Shown: positions 1-5,825 of the stretch, one piece after another | How positions within the stretch are numbered: position 1 is the stretch's first letter | How the letters are laid out: the number at the start of each line of letters is the position of its first letter | Source: an uncultured Sphingopyxis sp. | Lineage (GTDB): Bacteria > Pseudomonadota > Alphaproteobacteria > Sphingomonadales > Sphingomonadaceae | Reading direction: 5' to 3' | NCBI GenBank assembly: GCA_936933955.1 | Contig: CAKZIN010000013.1 | Span: 1-24,485 of the forward strand | Length of the DNA stretch: 24,485 nucleotides | Position numbers and translations under genes: made by a program | The notes under the pieces: generated by a model | What the model saw: only the letters and a program-made list of their open reading frames with translations | What the model was told of the DNA's origin: nothing | The model's database searches: none

Positions 1-284
1 AACTGCTCGCCCGAGCCGAGAAGCCCAGCTACCGCGTCGAGGCGGTCGGGGCGCCGTACGCAAAGAAGGACGCGCTGCGCCTCGGCGGCTACCGCTGGGA
101 CGCCCATCGCCGCGTGTGGTTCGCGCTGTGCGAGGAGCACGGGCTCGAACCTTTCGTGGCCCGCGCGATCAACGCCGGATCGCGCGACCCGGCGGTGTTC
201 GAGCTCACCGCCTGCCACCGCTACCGCGAGCTGCGCGTCGACGAGTTCGACAGCCTGCGCGTCCCCGCACCCCGGTTCGACTAA
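1..284 (+). CDS. C-terminal end of a probable 3'-5' exonuclease-type protein (partial, starts before window)
   Basis: An open frame (codons starting at position 3) runs from the window edge to a TAA at 282-284 and gives about 93 residues. It contains a KKDALRLGGYRWD...RRVW stretch near its start. I associate this kind of motif with the C-terminal tail of DnaQ-like exonucleases on alphaproteobacterial plasmids, where a GYRW...W module follows the nuclease domain. The nuclease domain itself would lie outside the window, so catalytic residues cannot be checked. The next gene, which starts 81 bases downstream, also looks exonuclease-like, which fits a nucleic-acid-processing accessory cluster. 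That the frame is coding is fairly sure; the function is inferred from one short motif. Confidence 0.5.
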   Translation, partial: LLARAEKPSYRVEAVGAPYAKKDALRLGGYRWDAHRRVWFALCEEHGLEPFVARAINAGSRDPAVFELTACHRYRELRVDEFDSLRVPAPRFD

Positions 285-365
285 TCGAACCCCACCACAT
301 CAACACAACCAACCTCGAAGCGGCCCGCCCTTACCGGCGGGCTGCTTCGTTTCAGGAGCAGTGAT

Positions 366-1226
366 ATGAACGACAACAACCTCTTCGACGACGTCTACCA
401 GCAGCTTGAGCGCGACGCCGCCGAGTTTTTCCGTGAACCAGGCCGTGCGCCAAGCGACGGGCTGCGCTCGTGGACCATCTTCGATCTCGAGTTCGCCTGG
501 GATCGAGCGGCGCACGAGGCCTACACGATCGCCGAGGGCGCCTCGGCTCAACCCGGCAATCCGCGCTGGCCCTTCGACCGGGTCGCCGCGGTCGCCTGGC
601 TCACCCTGACCGAGCAACCAGGAAGTGCGCTGCCGATCGTCACGCCGCCGGTGGTCATGACGGCCGAGCAGCATGACGAGCAGGCGATGGTCTCAGCGCT
701 GTTCAATGCGCTTGTCGAACACCGCTCCATCGTCACAAGCTGGGGCGGTGAAGCGCGCGACCATGCCGTGCTGCGCAGGGCAGCAATGCGCCACGGGCTG
801 CTGCTGCCGCCGCAGCTGCGAAACCTGGTGCCCTTCGCTCCCCGCAAGCTCGACCTGTGCCGCGCTTTGTGTGTCCAAGCGACTTACGTGCATCTGCCCG
901 AACTAGCCGCAGCTCTCTCGATCCCGTGCAAGCCGAGTCCTTCGACCAGCATCGGGCGCCTGGTCGAGAACGGCGAGTGGGGCCGGGTGCGCGAGCAGGT
1001 GCTGGCGGATGTGCTCACCACCACCGTCGTCGCGCTGGAAACCCTGTCCATGACGGGCGAGGTCTCGTGGCAACCAACAGCCGCGACTGCCGCGGTTGCG
1101 GAGGTTACGGCGGCGGCACTCCCGCATAGCCGCTTCGTCGCGGGTACCTTCCACCCGTGGGCCGCCAGCCGCCGACTCTCAAGCGGTGGTGAGGCGACAC
1201 AGGGCTTGCGGCGGGAGGCGGCGTGA
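366..1226 (+). CDS. DnaQ-like (PolB-type) predicted 3'-5' exonuclease, divergent
   Basis: The protein has 286 residues. Its ATG is preceded by AGGAG at 353-357 with 8-base spacing, which supports this start. The pattern is that of the DEDD exonuclease superfamily: FDLE (D40, E42) as motif I, a PFDRVAAVAWL stretch near 69-79, SWGGEARDHAVL around 125-136 where D132 would be motif II, and KLDL (D163) as a possible motif III. Family members degrade single-stranded DNA or RNA from the 3' end with two metal ions. The last ~120 residues are unlike the family as I know it. Motif II normally reads WNG..FD and here reads WGGEARD, so activity is not assured. The stop codon overlaps the next ORF, suggesting co-transcription. 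Superfamily assignment is moderately sure; substrate and role are unknown. Confidence 0.5.
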   Translation: MNDNNLFDDVYQQLERDAAEFFREPGRAPSDGLRSWTIFDLEFAWDRAAHEAYTIAEGASAQPGNPRWPFDRVAAVAWLTLTEQPGSALPIVTPPVVMTAEQHDEQAMVSALFNALVEHRSIVTSWGGEARDHAVLRRAAMRHGLLLPPQLRNLVPFAPRKLDLCRALCVQATYVHLPELAAALSIPCKPSPSTSIGRLVENGEWGRVREQVLADVLTTTVVALETLSMTGEVSWQPTAATAAVAEVTAAALPHSRFVAGTFHPWAASRRLSSGGEATQGLRREAA

Positions 1227-1468
1227 TGAAGTCACGACCCCGCCCACAGCTGATCGAGGGTGTCGACATCGTCGATGGACGCGCCCGCGTCATCGTCTGC
1301 CGCTCAATCGCCCCGCAGCTCGTGGAGATCGAGGGGCTGTCGACCATCGCCCAGAGCTACGAACGGCTGCTGCAGCCGCTGCCGCTGCTGGGCGCCGAGG
1401 GTCTGACCGGTCCGCCCGGCGCCCCTCGGCTGGCCGCCGACCTCGACGCGGCGAAGCCGTGGGGCTAA
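1226..1468 (+). CDS. Small hypothetical protein
   Basis: An 80-residue ORF whose ATG at 1226-1228 overlaps the last base of the previous gene's TGA. GTG at 1223 is an alternative start. The tight junction and shared direction suggest a small operon with the upstream exonuclease-like gene. The protein has no clear signal peptide, membrane segment or Cys/His cluster. Its N-terminal half reads as a small folded domain (IEGVDIVDGRARVIVCRS) and the C-terminal part is rich in Pro, Ala and Gly. I do not recognise the family. It could be genuine or a chance high-GC ORF; the overlap with the upstream stop favours genuine. Confidence 0.45.
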   Translation: MKSRPRPQLIEGVDIVDGRARVIVCRSIAPQLVEIEGLSTIAQSYERLLQPLPLLGAEGLTGPPGAPRLAADLDAAKPWG

Positions 1469-1572
1469 CCCGCCCATCGTGCTCGACGAGATCGCGAAGA
1501 CGGCCGGTCGGCGAACGATCCCCCACCGGGGCCTTCAAGACCGTCGCATCCTCCGTTAAACGGCAATCCCCC

Positions 1573-2199
1573 ATGTGCAATCGAGCGCGCCTTTCCTACG
1601 AGCCCGAGACGCTGCGCACGCACTTCGGTGCGGACTGGCTCGCCGAGCGGCCGATGGACAACCGCTTCAACCCGCAGGAGCTGGTGCCGCGCGGGCGAGC
1701 GTACGTCGTGCGGCGCGATGACCGCGGGCTGGGCATCGACATTATGGCGTGGGACGTGCTCGGCGGGCAGGCCAAGTGGCCGATGACCAACGTCCGCAAC
1801 CTAGCGCTGCCGCAGTGGCGTCGCCTGGCCGAACACCCCCGCAACCGCTGCCTCATCCCGCTCAGCGAGTTTTGCGAATGGACCCCCGACACCCATGACG
1901 TCGGCGGCGGGAAGCCGATCAAGGGCGAGATGTGGTTTCAGGTCACCGACCAGCCGCTGTTCGCGGTCGCCGGCCTGTGGCAGCCGCTCGCCGACGGCAA
2001 ACGCGGCTTTGCCATGGTCACCTGCGACCCCAACGAGCTCGTCGCGCCTATCCACCCCAAGGCGATGATCACCGTGCTCGAGCGTGACGATCACGAGCGG
2101 TGGCTCAGCGGCAGCTTGGGCGACGTCGTCTCTCTCCAGCGACCCTACGACGCCGCGCGGATGACCGTGCGCGGGCCAGATTTTCCAACGCGACGATGA
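1573..2199 (+). CDS. SOS response-associated peptidase family protein (SRAP; YedK/HMCES-type abasic-site crosslinker)
   Basis: The family covalently caps abasic sites in single-stranded DNA through the alpha-amino group and thiol of Cys2, shielding the lesion until repair. The start is fixed by the MCNRARLSYE N-terminus: after Met removal, Cys2 is the reactive residue. Other expected elements are present: RFNPQELVPR (residues 31-40), WPMTNVRN with the probable conserved Asn (N73), CLIPLSEFCEW with the active-site Glu (E102), and IHPKAM with the conserved His (H161). The length of 208 residues is usual for the family. The motif IHPKAM replaces the more common IHxRMP, a variation seen in plasmid-borne members. 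No clear ribosome-binding site precedes the ATG. SRAP genes are frequent on plasmids and phages, which fits an accessory region. Confidence 0.9.
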   Translation: MCNRARLSYEPETLRTHFGADWLAERPMDNRFNPQELVPRGRAYVVRRDDRGLGIDIMAWDVLGGQAKWPMTNVRNLALPQWRRLAEHPRNRCLIPLSEFCEWTPDTHDVGGGKPIKGEMWFQVTDQPLFAVAGLWQPLADGKRGFAMVTCDPNELVAPIHPKAMITVLERDDHERWLSGSLGDVVSLQRPYDAARMTVRGPDFPTRR

Positions 2200-2514
2200 A
2201 ACGCTTGCTTGCTTACGGCGCCACCGAGGTCAAACTGCCACCATCCAAAGTTGAATGCGCCGCTCAGCTGGATTTCGGACAACAGTTTTTCGGCATCGGT
2301 AAGAAAGCCTTAACCCTTACCGTCTAACGCCGCGTAATCGGCGTTGTTCTGCGTGCCGGGATAGCATCCCGAGTCGGTGACCTTGTTAGTGAACGCCTCA
2401 ACCCTCGGGCCTGTCGGCTGACAGGTCCTCATGGCGTTCGAGGTCACTGCAGCATGCTGCTGAACCCTGTACAGACCACGCATCGTGGCCCCGTTCGCTC
2501 GGGAGGCCACGCAT
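2200..2514. other. Hairpin-rich 315-bp spacer without a convincing gene
   Basis: No ORF here has family resemblance. A 43-codon frame (2196-2327) starts at an ATGA overlap with the SRAP stop, but its product is featureless. Four perfect inverted repeats lie in 135 bases: AACGCCG/CGGCGTT (2326-2332 and 2339-2345), CGGGAT/ATCCCG (2357-2362 and 2366-2371), CCTGTC/GACAGG (2410-2415 and 2420-2425), and the palindrome GCAGCATGCTGC (2449-2460). None is followed by a T-run, so simple rho-independent termination is not indicated. The region could be a structured RNA leader for the next gene, or a DNA site for a recombinase or plasmid-transfer protein. Both are inference. Confidence 0.5.
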
Positions 2515-3093
2515 ATGTGCGGTGCATGTCTGAATTCGTCACCGTCGGCGCATAGACTTTCGACAACCTCGTCTCGGTCGTTGCTGACTTCCGCTTGGAA
2601 GACAGAAGTGGCGGAGAGTTACGGCAGGACGCATGTCGTCGGGGCGGTACGCCGGCTCGCTGCCATGTGTGGGATGGATCATCGCGACCTGCTCCATGAC
2701 GCCGTCGTGCGGGCGCTCGATCATGGCTGCGGTGGTCAGGCGGCGGACAAGCGCCTCATCATGTGCGCCCGCAGCATCGCATCCACACACGCGCGGTCGG
2801 CTCACCGCGCCAGCGCCGCCACCATGCCTGCCGACAATCCGGGATACGCTGTCTCGCCGTTTCCCCGGCCCGATCACGCTCTGGAAGCGAAGCAGCGGAC
2901 GGTGAGCCTTCGCGCTCGTCTCCGCCGTGTAGTCAAGGGTGACGTCGCCTTGATCCGGCTGATCGACGCGATGCTCGAAGACCTCCGGGGGAGCGCGATC
3001 GAAGAACGTCTTGGTATCGACACCCCGGCCCTCGCGACCGTCCGCCGCCGGTTGAAGCGGCGGGCGGGATGCGAGATGCGAGGCTTCATTTAG
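2515..3093 (+). CDS. Small sigma-70-like / DNA-binding accessory protein
   Basis: A 192-residue protein. I chose the ATG at 2515 because GGGAGG at 2501-2506 is well spaced for ribosome binding; an upstream in-frame ATG at 2485 has no such support. Residues around GMDHRDLLHDAVVRALDHG resemble sigma region 2. The C-terminal stretch from VALIRLIDAMLEDLRGS through ERLGIDTPALATVRRRLKRR has a helix-turn-helix pattern like sigma region 4. I remember similar small sigma-like proteins in alphaproteobacterial accessory regions, often near recombinases. The first ~30 residues are Ser- and Thr-rich and fit no domain, so the true start may be further in. It could regulate adjacent mobile genes, but it may also be an ordinary DNA-binding protein with no RNA polymerase contact. 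The family call is moderate and the role is unknown. Confidence 0.5.
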   Translation: MCGACLNSSPSAHRLSTTSSRSLLTSAWKTEVAESYGRTHVVGAVRRLAAMCGMDHRDLLHDAVVRALDHGCGGQAADKRLIMCARSIASTHARSAHRASAATMPADNPGYAVSPFPRPDHALEAKQRTVSLRARLRRVVKGDVALIRLIDAMLEDLRGSAIEERLGIDTPALATVRRRLKRRAGCEMRGFI

Positions 3094-3232
3094 CCCCACA
3101 TCTGACACTCGCGTTCAGCCCGTGGCACTTCCTATGCGCGGTTACCCCGTACCGAGGGAAGCGCACGCGGCGAGTGCATTGGCATCGACATTTCAGCCAT
3201 GTAGCGAGGGCGAAGATAACTTTGGGGGAAGC

Positions 3233-3362
3233 GTGCCGATACTCGACTGGATGACCCGCGGAGACGACGTGCTGGCGGCGGCGCGGGTGCCGTATCGGAT
3301 GCTGGAGGCGGTGCCGGGGCTGGACGGCGGCGACGGCGATCCGGCGAACATGCTGATCCAGG
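3233..3362 (+). pseudogene. 5' fragment of a site-specific DNA adenine methyltransferase gene (type III Mod-like), truncated
   Basis: From a GTG at 3233, preceded closely by GGGGGA, about 43 codons read VPILDWMTRGDDVLAAARVP and on to DPANMLIQ. This matches the conserved start of beta-class or type III adenine methyltransferases as I know them: xPxLDW, then VPYRLLE, then AxNMLIQGDNLEALKALLP. The match stops exactly at MLIQ, where GDNLEAL and the catalytic DPPY motif should follow. From about 3361 the sequence is instead the start of an IS5-family transposase. The rest of the gene and any restriction partner are missing from the window. This is probably the scar of a lost restriction-modification locus. 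The identification rests on ~43 residues. Confidence 0.65.
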
Positions 3363-4028
3363 ATGGCGGATTTCTTTTGGTTTTCGGATGATCAGTGGGC
3401 GCGGATCGAGCCGCTCTTGCCGAACGATACGCGCGGGATGCCAAGGGTCGATGACCGGCGCGTGCTTTCCGAGATTGTCTAGGCTCTGAAGAGCGGTGGT
3501 CGCTGGAGCGATTGCCCGGAACATGTCTACGGTCCGAAGAAGACGCTTTACAACCGGTTCCGGCGCTGGGCCGAACGCGGCGTGTGGGAACGGATCTTCG
3601 CCCGGCTCGCCGGGGTCGATGGCGTCCCTGAAAGGATCTTCATCGACAGCAGGCTGCATCAAGGTCCACCGCACCGCCGGCGGCGCAAAGGGGGGCCTTG
3701 GCTCATGGTATCGGCATCACCAAAGGCGGACGCAACACCAAGCTCCATGCCGTCTGCGACGAGAAGGGCCCGCCCGCACGTCCTCCTGCTGACGCCGGGC
3801 AACACACACGATGCCAAGGTCGCTATCCAGACGATCAATGCCGTACCGCCATCCCGCTATCTGGTCGCCGACAAGGGCTATGACAGCAACGCCTTGCGCT
3901 CCTGGCTTATCGAGCGCGGAACCACTCCGGTCATCCCCGCCAGGTCCAACCGCAAAGTGCACATCGAGCACGATCGGCAAATCTACCGTCAGCGCAATGT
4001 CGTCGAGCGCATGTTCTGCCGCTTCAAG
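3363..4028 (+). pseudogene. IS5-family transposase relic, N-terminal and central part (interrupted by the composite transposon)
   Basis: Reading begins at ATG 3363 with MADFFWFSDDQWARIEPLLP, the usual N-terminus of IS5/IS427-type transposases. The reading is broken. An in-frame TAG lies at 3480-3482 within ...LSEIV-stop-ALKSGGRW, explicable as CAG to TAG. Continuity then requires frame changes after FIDS (~3645), near AKGG (~3690) and after CDEKGP (~3770). The pieces are GPKKTLYNRFRRWAERGVWE, IKVHRTAGGAKGG, HGIGITKGGRNTKLHAVCDE, then HVLLLTPGNTHD and VADKGYDS, ending in RNVVERMFCRFK with the catalytic Glu region. The final 33 codons lie beyond the composite transposon at 17641-17737. No left inverted repeat matching the right end is visible before 3363, so the element is also truncated at the left. 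Confidence 0.85.
4025..4028 (+). repeat. Target-site duplication CAAG, left
   Basis: CAAG lies immediately outside the first base of the left IS3-family copy. The same four bases follow the last base of the right copy at 17641-17644. Four-base duplications are usual for IS407-group IS3 elements. The inner flanks (TATT at 5298-5301 and TAGG at 16368-16371) do not match each other or CAAG. The duplication therefore brackets the whole 13.6-kb unit rather than either IS alone. Confidence 0.9.
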
Positions 4029-4062
4029 TGAGCAGCCCCCACCGGGTGGTCCGGGTTGATAG

Positions 4063-4914
4063 TTAGTGCATTGTCGTCTCCGCCGCCATTGCCGGTCGGA
4101 GGTGGAGCGAAGCGGAACCGGAGGCCGGCAATGGCGGTGTCGCCGCTTCCGGGGCGGGTGGTCGATAGCCGAGGCTGCTGTGCGGTCGGACAGTGTTGTA
4201 GTGACGCCGCCACGCCTCGATCAGCACCCTGGCTTCAGCGAGGGTGTAGAAGATCTCGCCGTTCAGCAGCTCATCCCGCAGCGAGCCGTTGAAGCTCTCG
4301 TTGTAGCCGTTCTCCCATGGCGAGCCCGGGGCGATGTAGAGCGTCTTCACGCCGATCTGCCTGAGCCAGGTCTGGACGGCGGCGGCGATGAACTCGCTGC
4401 CATTGTCCGACCTGATATGCGCGGGCGGACCACGCTCGATGAACAACTCGGCCAGCGCTGCCAGTACGTCTTCGTGTTTGAGCTGGCGCGCGACGACGAG
4501 TGCCAGGCACTCCCTGCTCGCCTCGTCGATAATGGTAAGGATGCGGAACTTGCGTCCGTCATGGATGCGTTCCTCGACGAAGTCGTAAGCCCAGACATGC
4601 CCCGGATACTCCGGCCGCAACCGGATGCACGAGCCATCGTTCAGCCATAACCGGCCGCGTTTCGGCTGGCGCTGCGGCACCTTCAGCCCCTCGCGTCGCC
4701 AGATCCGTTCCACCCGTTTATGGTTCACCGACCAACCCGCCGCATGCAGCAGCGCCGTCACCCGGCGATAGCCGTAGCGCCCGTACTGCCTGGCAAGGGC
4801 GATGATATCCTCGGTGAGCGCCAACTCGTCATCTGCCCCGAACGGCACCTTGCGCTGCGTCGACCGGTGCTGGCCGAGCACGCGGCACACCCGCCGCTCG
4901 GATACATCCAGCAC
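4063..4914 (-). CDS. IS3-family transposase OrfB (DDE catalytic subunit), left copy
   Basis: This is the rve-type DDE integrase half of the transposase, which cuts and joins DNA. Catalytic residues are visible: Asp in VWAYDFVEE, Asp in HIRSDNGSEF, and Glu in NGYNESFNG about 35 residues later. An HTH_21-like stretch (YGRYGYRRVTALLHAAGW) precedes them, and the C-terminal HYNTVRPHSSLGYRPP is typical of the family. The listed start is a GTG, but the frame is open further upstream to the end of OrfA. The functional enzyme is probably an OrfAB fusion made by -1 frameshifting at 4962-4968. The reading frame is intact. Function is certain at family level. Confidence 0.95.
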   Translation of the reverse strand: MLDVSERRVCRVLGQHRSTQRKVPFGADDELALTEDIIALARQYGRYGYRRVTALLHAAGWSVNHKRVERIWRREGLKVPQRQPKRGRLWLNDGSCIRLRPEYPGHVWAYDFVEERIHDGRKFRILTIIDEASRECLALVVARQLKHEDVLAALAELFIERGPPAHIRSDNGSEFIAAAVQTWLRQIGVKTLYIAPGSPWENGYNESFNGSLRDELLNGEIFYTLAEARVLIEAWRRHYNTVRPHSSLGYRPPAPEAATPPLPASGSASLHLRPAMAAETTMH

Positions 4915-4955
4915 CTCCCGGACCTGGTCGATGCAGCGCCGACGCCGTGCGGGGC

Positions 4956-5234
4956 TCAGAAGTTTCCCTTGGCTGCCTCCTGCAGGATGAGCTTGTCCAG
5001 CGTCAGATCCGAGATCGCCCGGCGCAGCCGCAGGTTCTCCTTTTCCAGATCCTTCATCCGCCGAGCCTGATCGGTCTTCAGGCCACCATATTCCTTGCGC
5101 CAGCGGTAGTAGGTCTGCTCGCTGACCGCGATGCGCCGACAGGCCTCGGCGGTCGTGCCGCCCTGACCCAGCATGATCTCAACCTCACGTAGCTTCCCGA
5201 TAATCTCCTCGGGCTTGTGCTTCTTCGCAGGCAT
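4956..5234 (-). CDS. IS3-family transposase OrfA (HTH DNA-binding subunit), left copy
   Basis: About 92 residues starting MPAKKHKPEEIIGKLREVEI. A longer start at 5279 exists, but the MPAKK start matches related OrfA proteins. The helix-turn-helix lies in TAEACRRIAVSEQTYYRWRKEY. It is followed by a leucine-zipper-like heptad stretch (MKDLEKENLRLRRAISDLTL) used for multimerisation. The frame ends GNF-stop right after the slippery heptamer and overlaps the upstream extension of OrfB in the -1 frame. OrfA binds the terminal repeats and is also the N-terminal half of OrfAB. Confidence 0.93.
   Translation of the reverse strand: MPAKKHKPEEIIGKLREVEIMLGQGGTTAEACRRIAVSEQTYYRWRKEYGGLKTDQARRMKDLEKENLRLRRAISDLTLDKLILQEAAKGNF
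4962..4968 (-). promoter_or_regulatory. Probable -1 programmed frameshift heptamer G GGA AAC, left copy
   Basis: On the minus strand the end of OrfA reads AAG GGA AAC TTC TGA. G-GGA-AAC has the X XXY YYZ form of a -1 slippery site and sits just before the OrfA stop. Slipping gives GGG AAA CTT CTG AGC, continuing as KLLSPARRRRCIDQV into OrfB without a stop. This is the known way IS3 elements make OrfAB. The same site is at 17305-17311 in the right copy. No downstream structure was evaluated. Confidence 0.65.
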
Positions 5235-5297
5235 TCGTCGTCCCTTCCTTGGTCCAGACTGTAATAGTCGATGGACCACTCAGAAGGGGGCAGCTCA

Positions 5298-5430
5298 TAT
5301 TCCCGATCTCGCAGGATTCATCTTCGAGATAGCCTGTCCATGTCTGCCCGCGCCGGACGTTATAACCTCTCAATCGGAGACGTCGAAAGGAATCCTTCCT
5401 TAGAAGCGTCATCGTGCTATATAGCACCGG
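5298..5430 (+). promoter_or_regulatory. Upstream region of the metal-efflux operon
   Basis: These 133 bases between the left IS and the first cargo gene should hold the operon promoter. TATAAC at 5361-5366 is a possible -10 box, but no good -35 sits at 17-base spacing. A perfect 14-base palindrome at 5414-5427 ends 3 bases before the first ATG. An IS-derived outward promoter is also possible. I cannot choose between them from sequence alone. Confidence 0.4.
5414..5427. promoter_or_regulatory. Perfect palindrome GTGCTATATAGCAC, possible operator
   Basis: A 14-base perfect dyad lies directly before ATG 5431. It occupies the place where a ribosome-binding site would be, and no purine-rich SD is visible there. 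Its centre (TATATA) could also serve as a -10 element, which would make the first message nearly leaderless. A dyad at this position fits an operator for a dimeric repressor or a hairpin occluding translation start. Confidence 0.45.
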
Positions 5431-5766
5431 ATGGCACGTTTCATTGCCCTAGTTCTGATGTGCTTTGTCTCGCTGTCTCTGGTGGCGGGCAACGTCGCCC
5501 ATGCGGCCGAGCCGATCGGCTGCTTGGACACTGAGGTCGCGGTCGATCTTGGCCATGCCGCTGGGGATCGCGACCAAGTGCCATCAGACGATGGGAAAGC
5601 CACGCCACACCATCACGGCGGCTGTCAGGGCCATCAGATTGGCGAGCCCGTGAAAGAGGGCTTTAGCCCGCAATTGCGTCTGCGCACTACGCTTCCGCTG
5701 ATCCTTCACGCGAACGGTCGCGTCTCCGCTCCAACAGACCCGGCCTACCGCCCTCCACGCGCCTGA
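5431..5766 (+). CDS. Small exported His-containing protein at head of czc operon (CzcI-like position)
   Basis: The protein has 111 residues. The N-terminal MARFIALVLMCFVSLSLVAG is a signal peptide with a likely cleavage after AHA (about residue 25), so the product should be periplasmic. A short metal-binding-like patch, PHHHGGCQGHQ, lies at residues 59-69, with Cys31 upstream. It is the first gene of the operon and precedes czcC, the position held by the small regulatory protein CzcI in Cupriavidus. I see the analogy of size, export and location, but not clear sequence homology. A role as periplasmic metal sensor or chaperone is inference. No SD precedes the ATG. A large stem-loop links its stop codon to the SD of czcC. 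Confidence 0.6.
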   Translation: MARFIALVLMCFVSLSLVAGNVAHAAEPIGCLDTEVAVDLGHAAGDRDQVPSDDGKATPHHHGGCQGHQIGEPVKEGFSPQLRLRTTLPLILHANGRVSAPTDPAYRPPRA

Positions 5767-5811
5767 CGATTCCAGCCTAGCCCCTTCCTCGGGCTTTCTC
5801 GGAAATCGTCA
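5764..5811 (+). promoter_or_regulatory. Intercistronic stem-loop covering the stop of the first gene up to the czcC ribosome-binding site
   Basis: TGACGATT (5764-5771, starting with the stop codon) pairs perfectly with AATCGTCA (5804-5811). The last base is the first A of the AGGAG SD at 5811-5815. CC/GG pairing extends the stem past a bulged A. Inside lies a second stem, AGCCC/GGGCT (5779-5783 and 5791-5795), followed by TTTCTC, which resembles a weak terminator. The structure could tune czcC translation, act as an attenuator, or protect the mRNA. Confidence 0.45.
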
Positions 5812-5825
5812 GGAGTCTTTTCATC

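Larger units (their letters stand above)
4029..5297 (-). mobile_element. IS3-family (IS407-group-like) insertion sequence, left copy
   Basis: The ends are imperfect inverted repeats. The left end begins TGAGCAGCCCCC (4029 on) and the right end, read on the minus strand from 5297, begins TGAGCTGCCCCC. Both continue to a shared GTGGTCC, so the repeats span about 4029-4052 and 5273-5297. Two overlapping frames on the minus strand encode OrfA and OrfB. The copy at 16372-17640 has the same length and identical translations. Group assignment comes from the TGA...CCCC ends, the OrfA/OrfB style and the 4-bp duplication, not from a database match. Confidence 0.93.

Noticed and set aside
2196..2327. 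43-codon ORF overlapping the SRAP stop
   Set aside because: No ribosome-binding site of its own and no domain. It runs into the hairpin region and is more likely a chance frame.
3122..3391. Single 89-codon ORF covering the methyltransferase fragment
   Set aside because: The first part before 3233 lacks family similarity and the last codons belong to the IS5-family element in another frame. Only 3233-3362 is a gene remnant.
4029..5297. Two independent IS insertions instead of a composite transposon
   Set aside because: Neither IS has matching 4-base flanks on its own two sides, while the outermost flanks of the pair match (CAAG) and rejoin a broken transposase frame.
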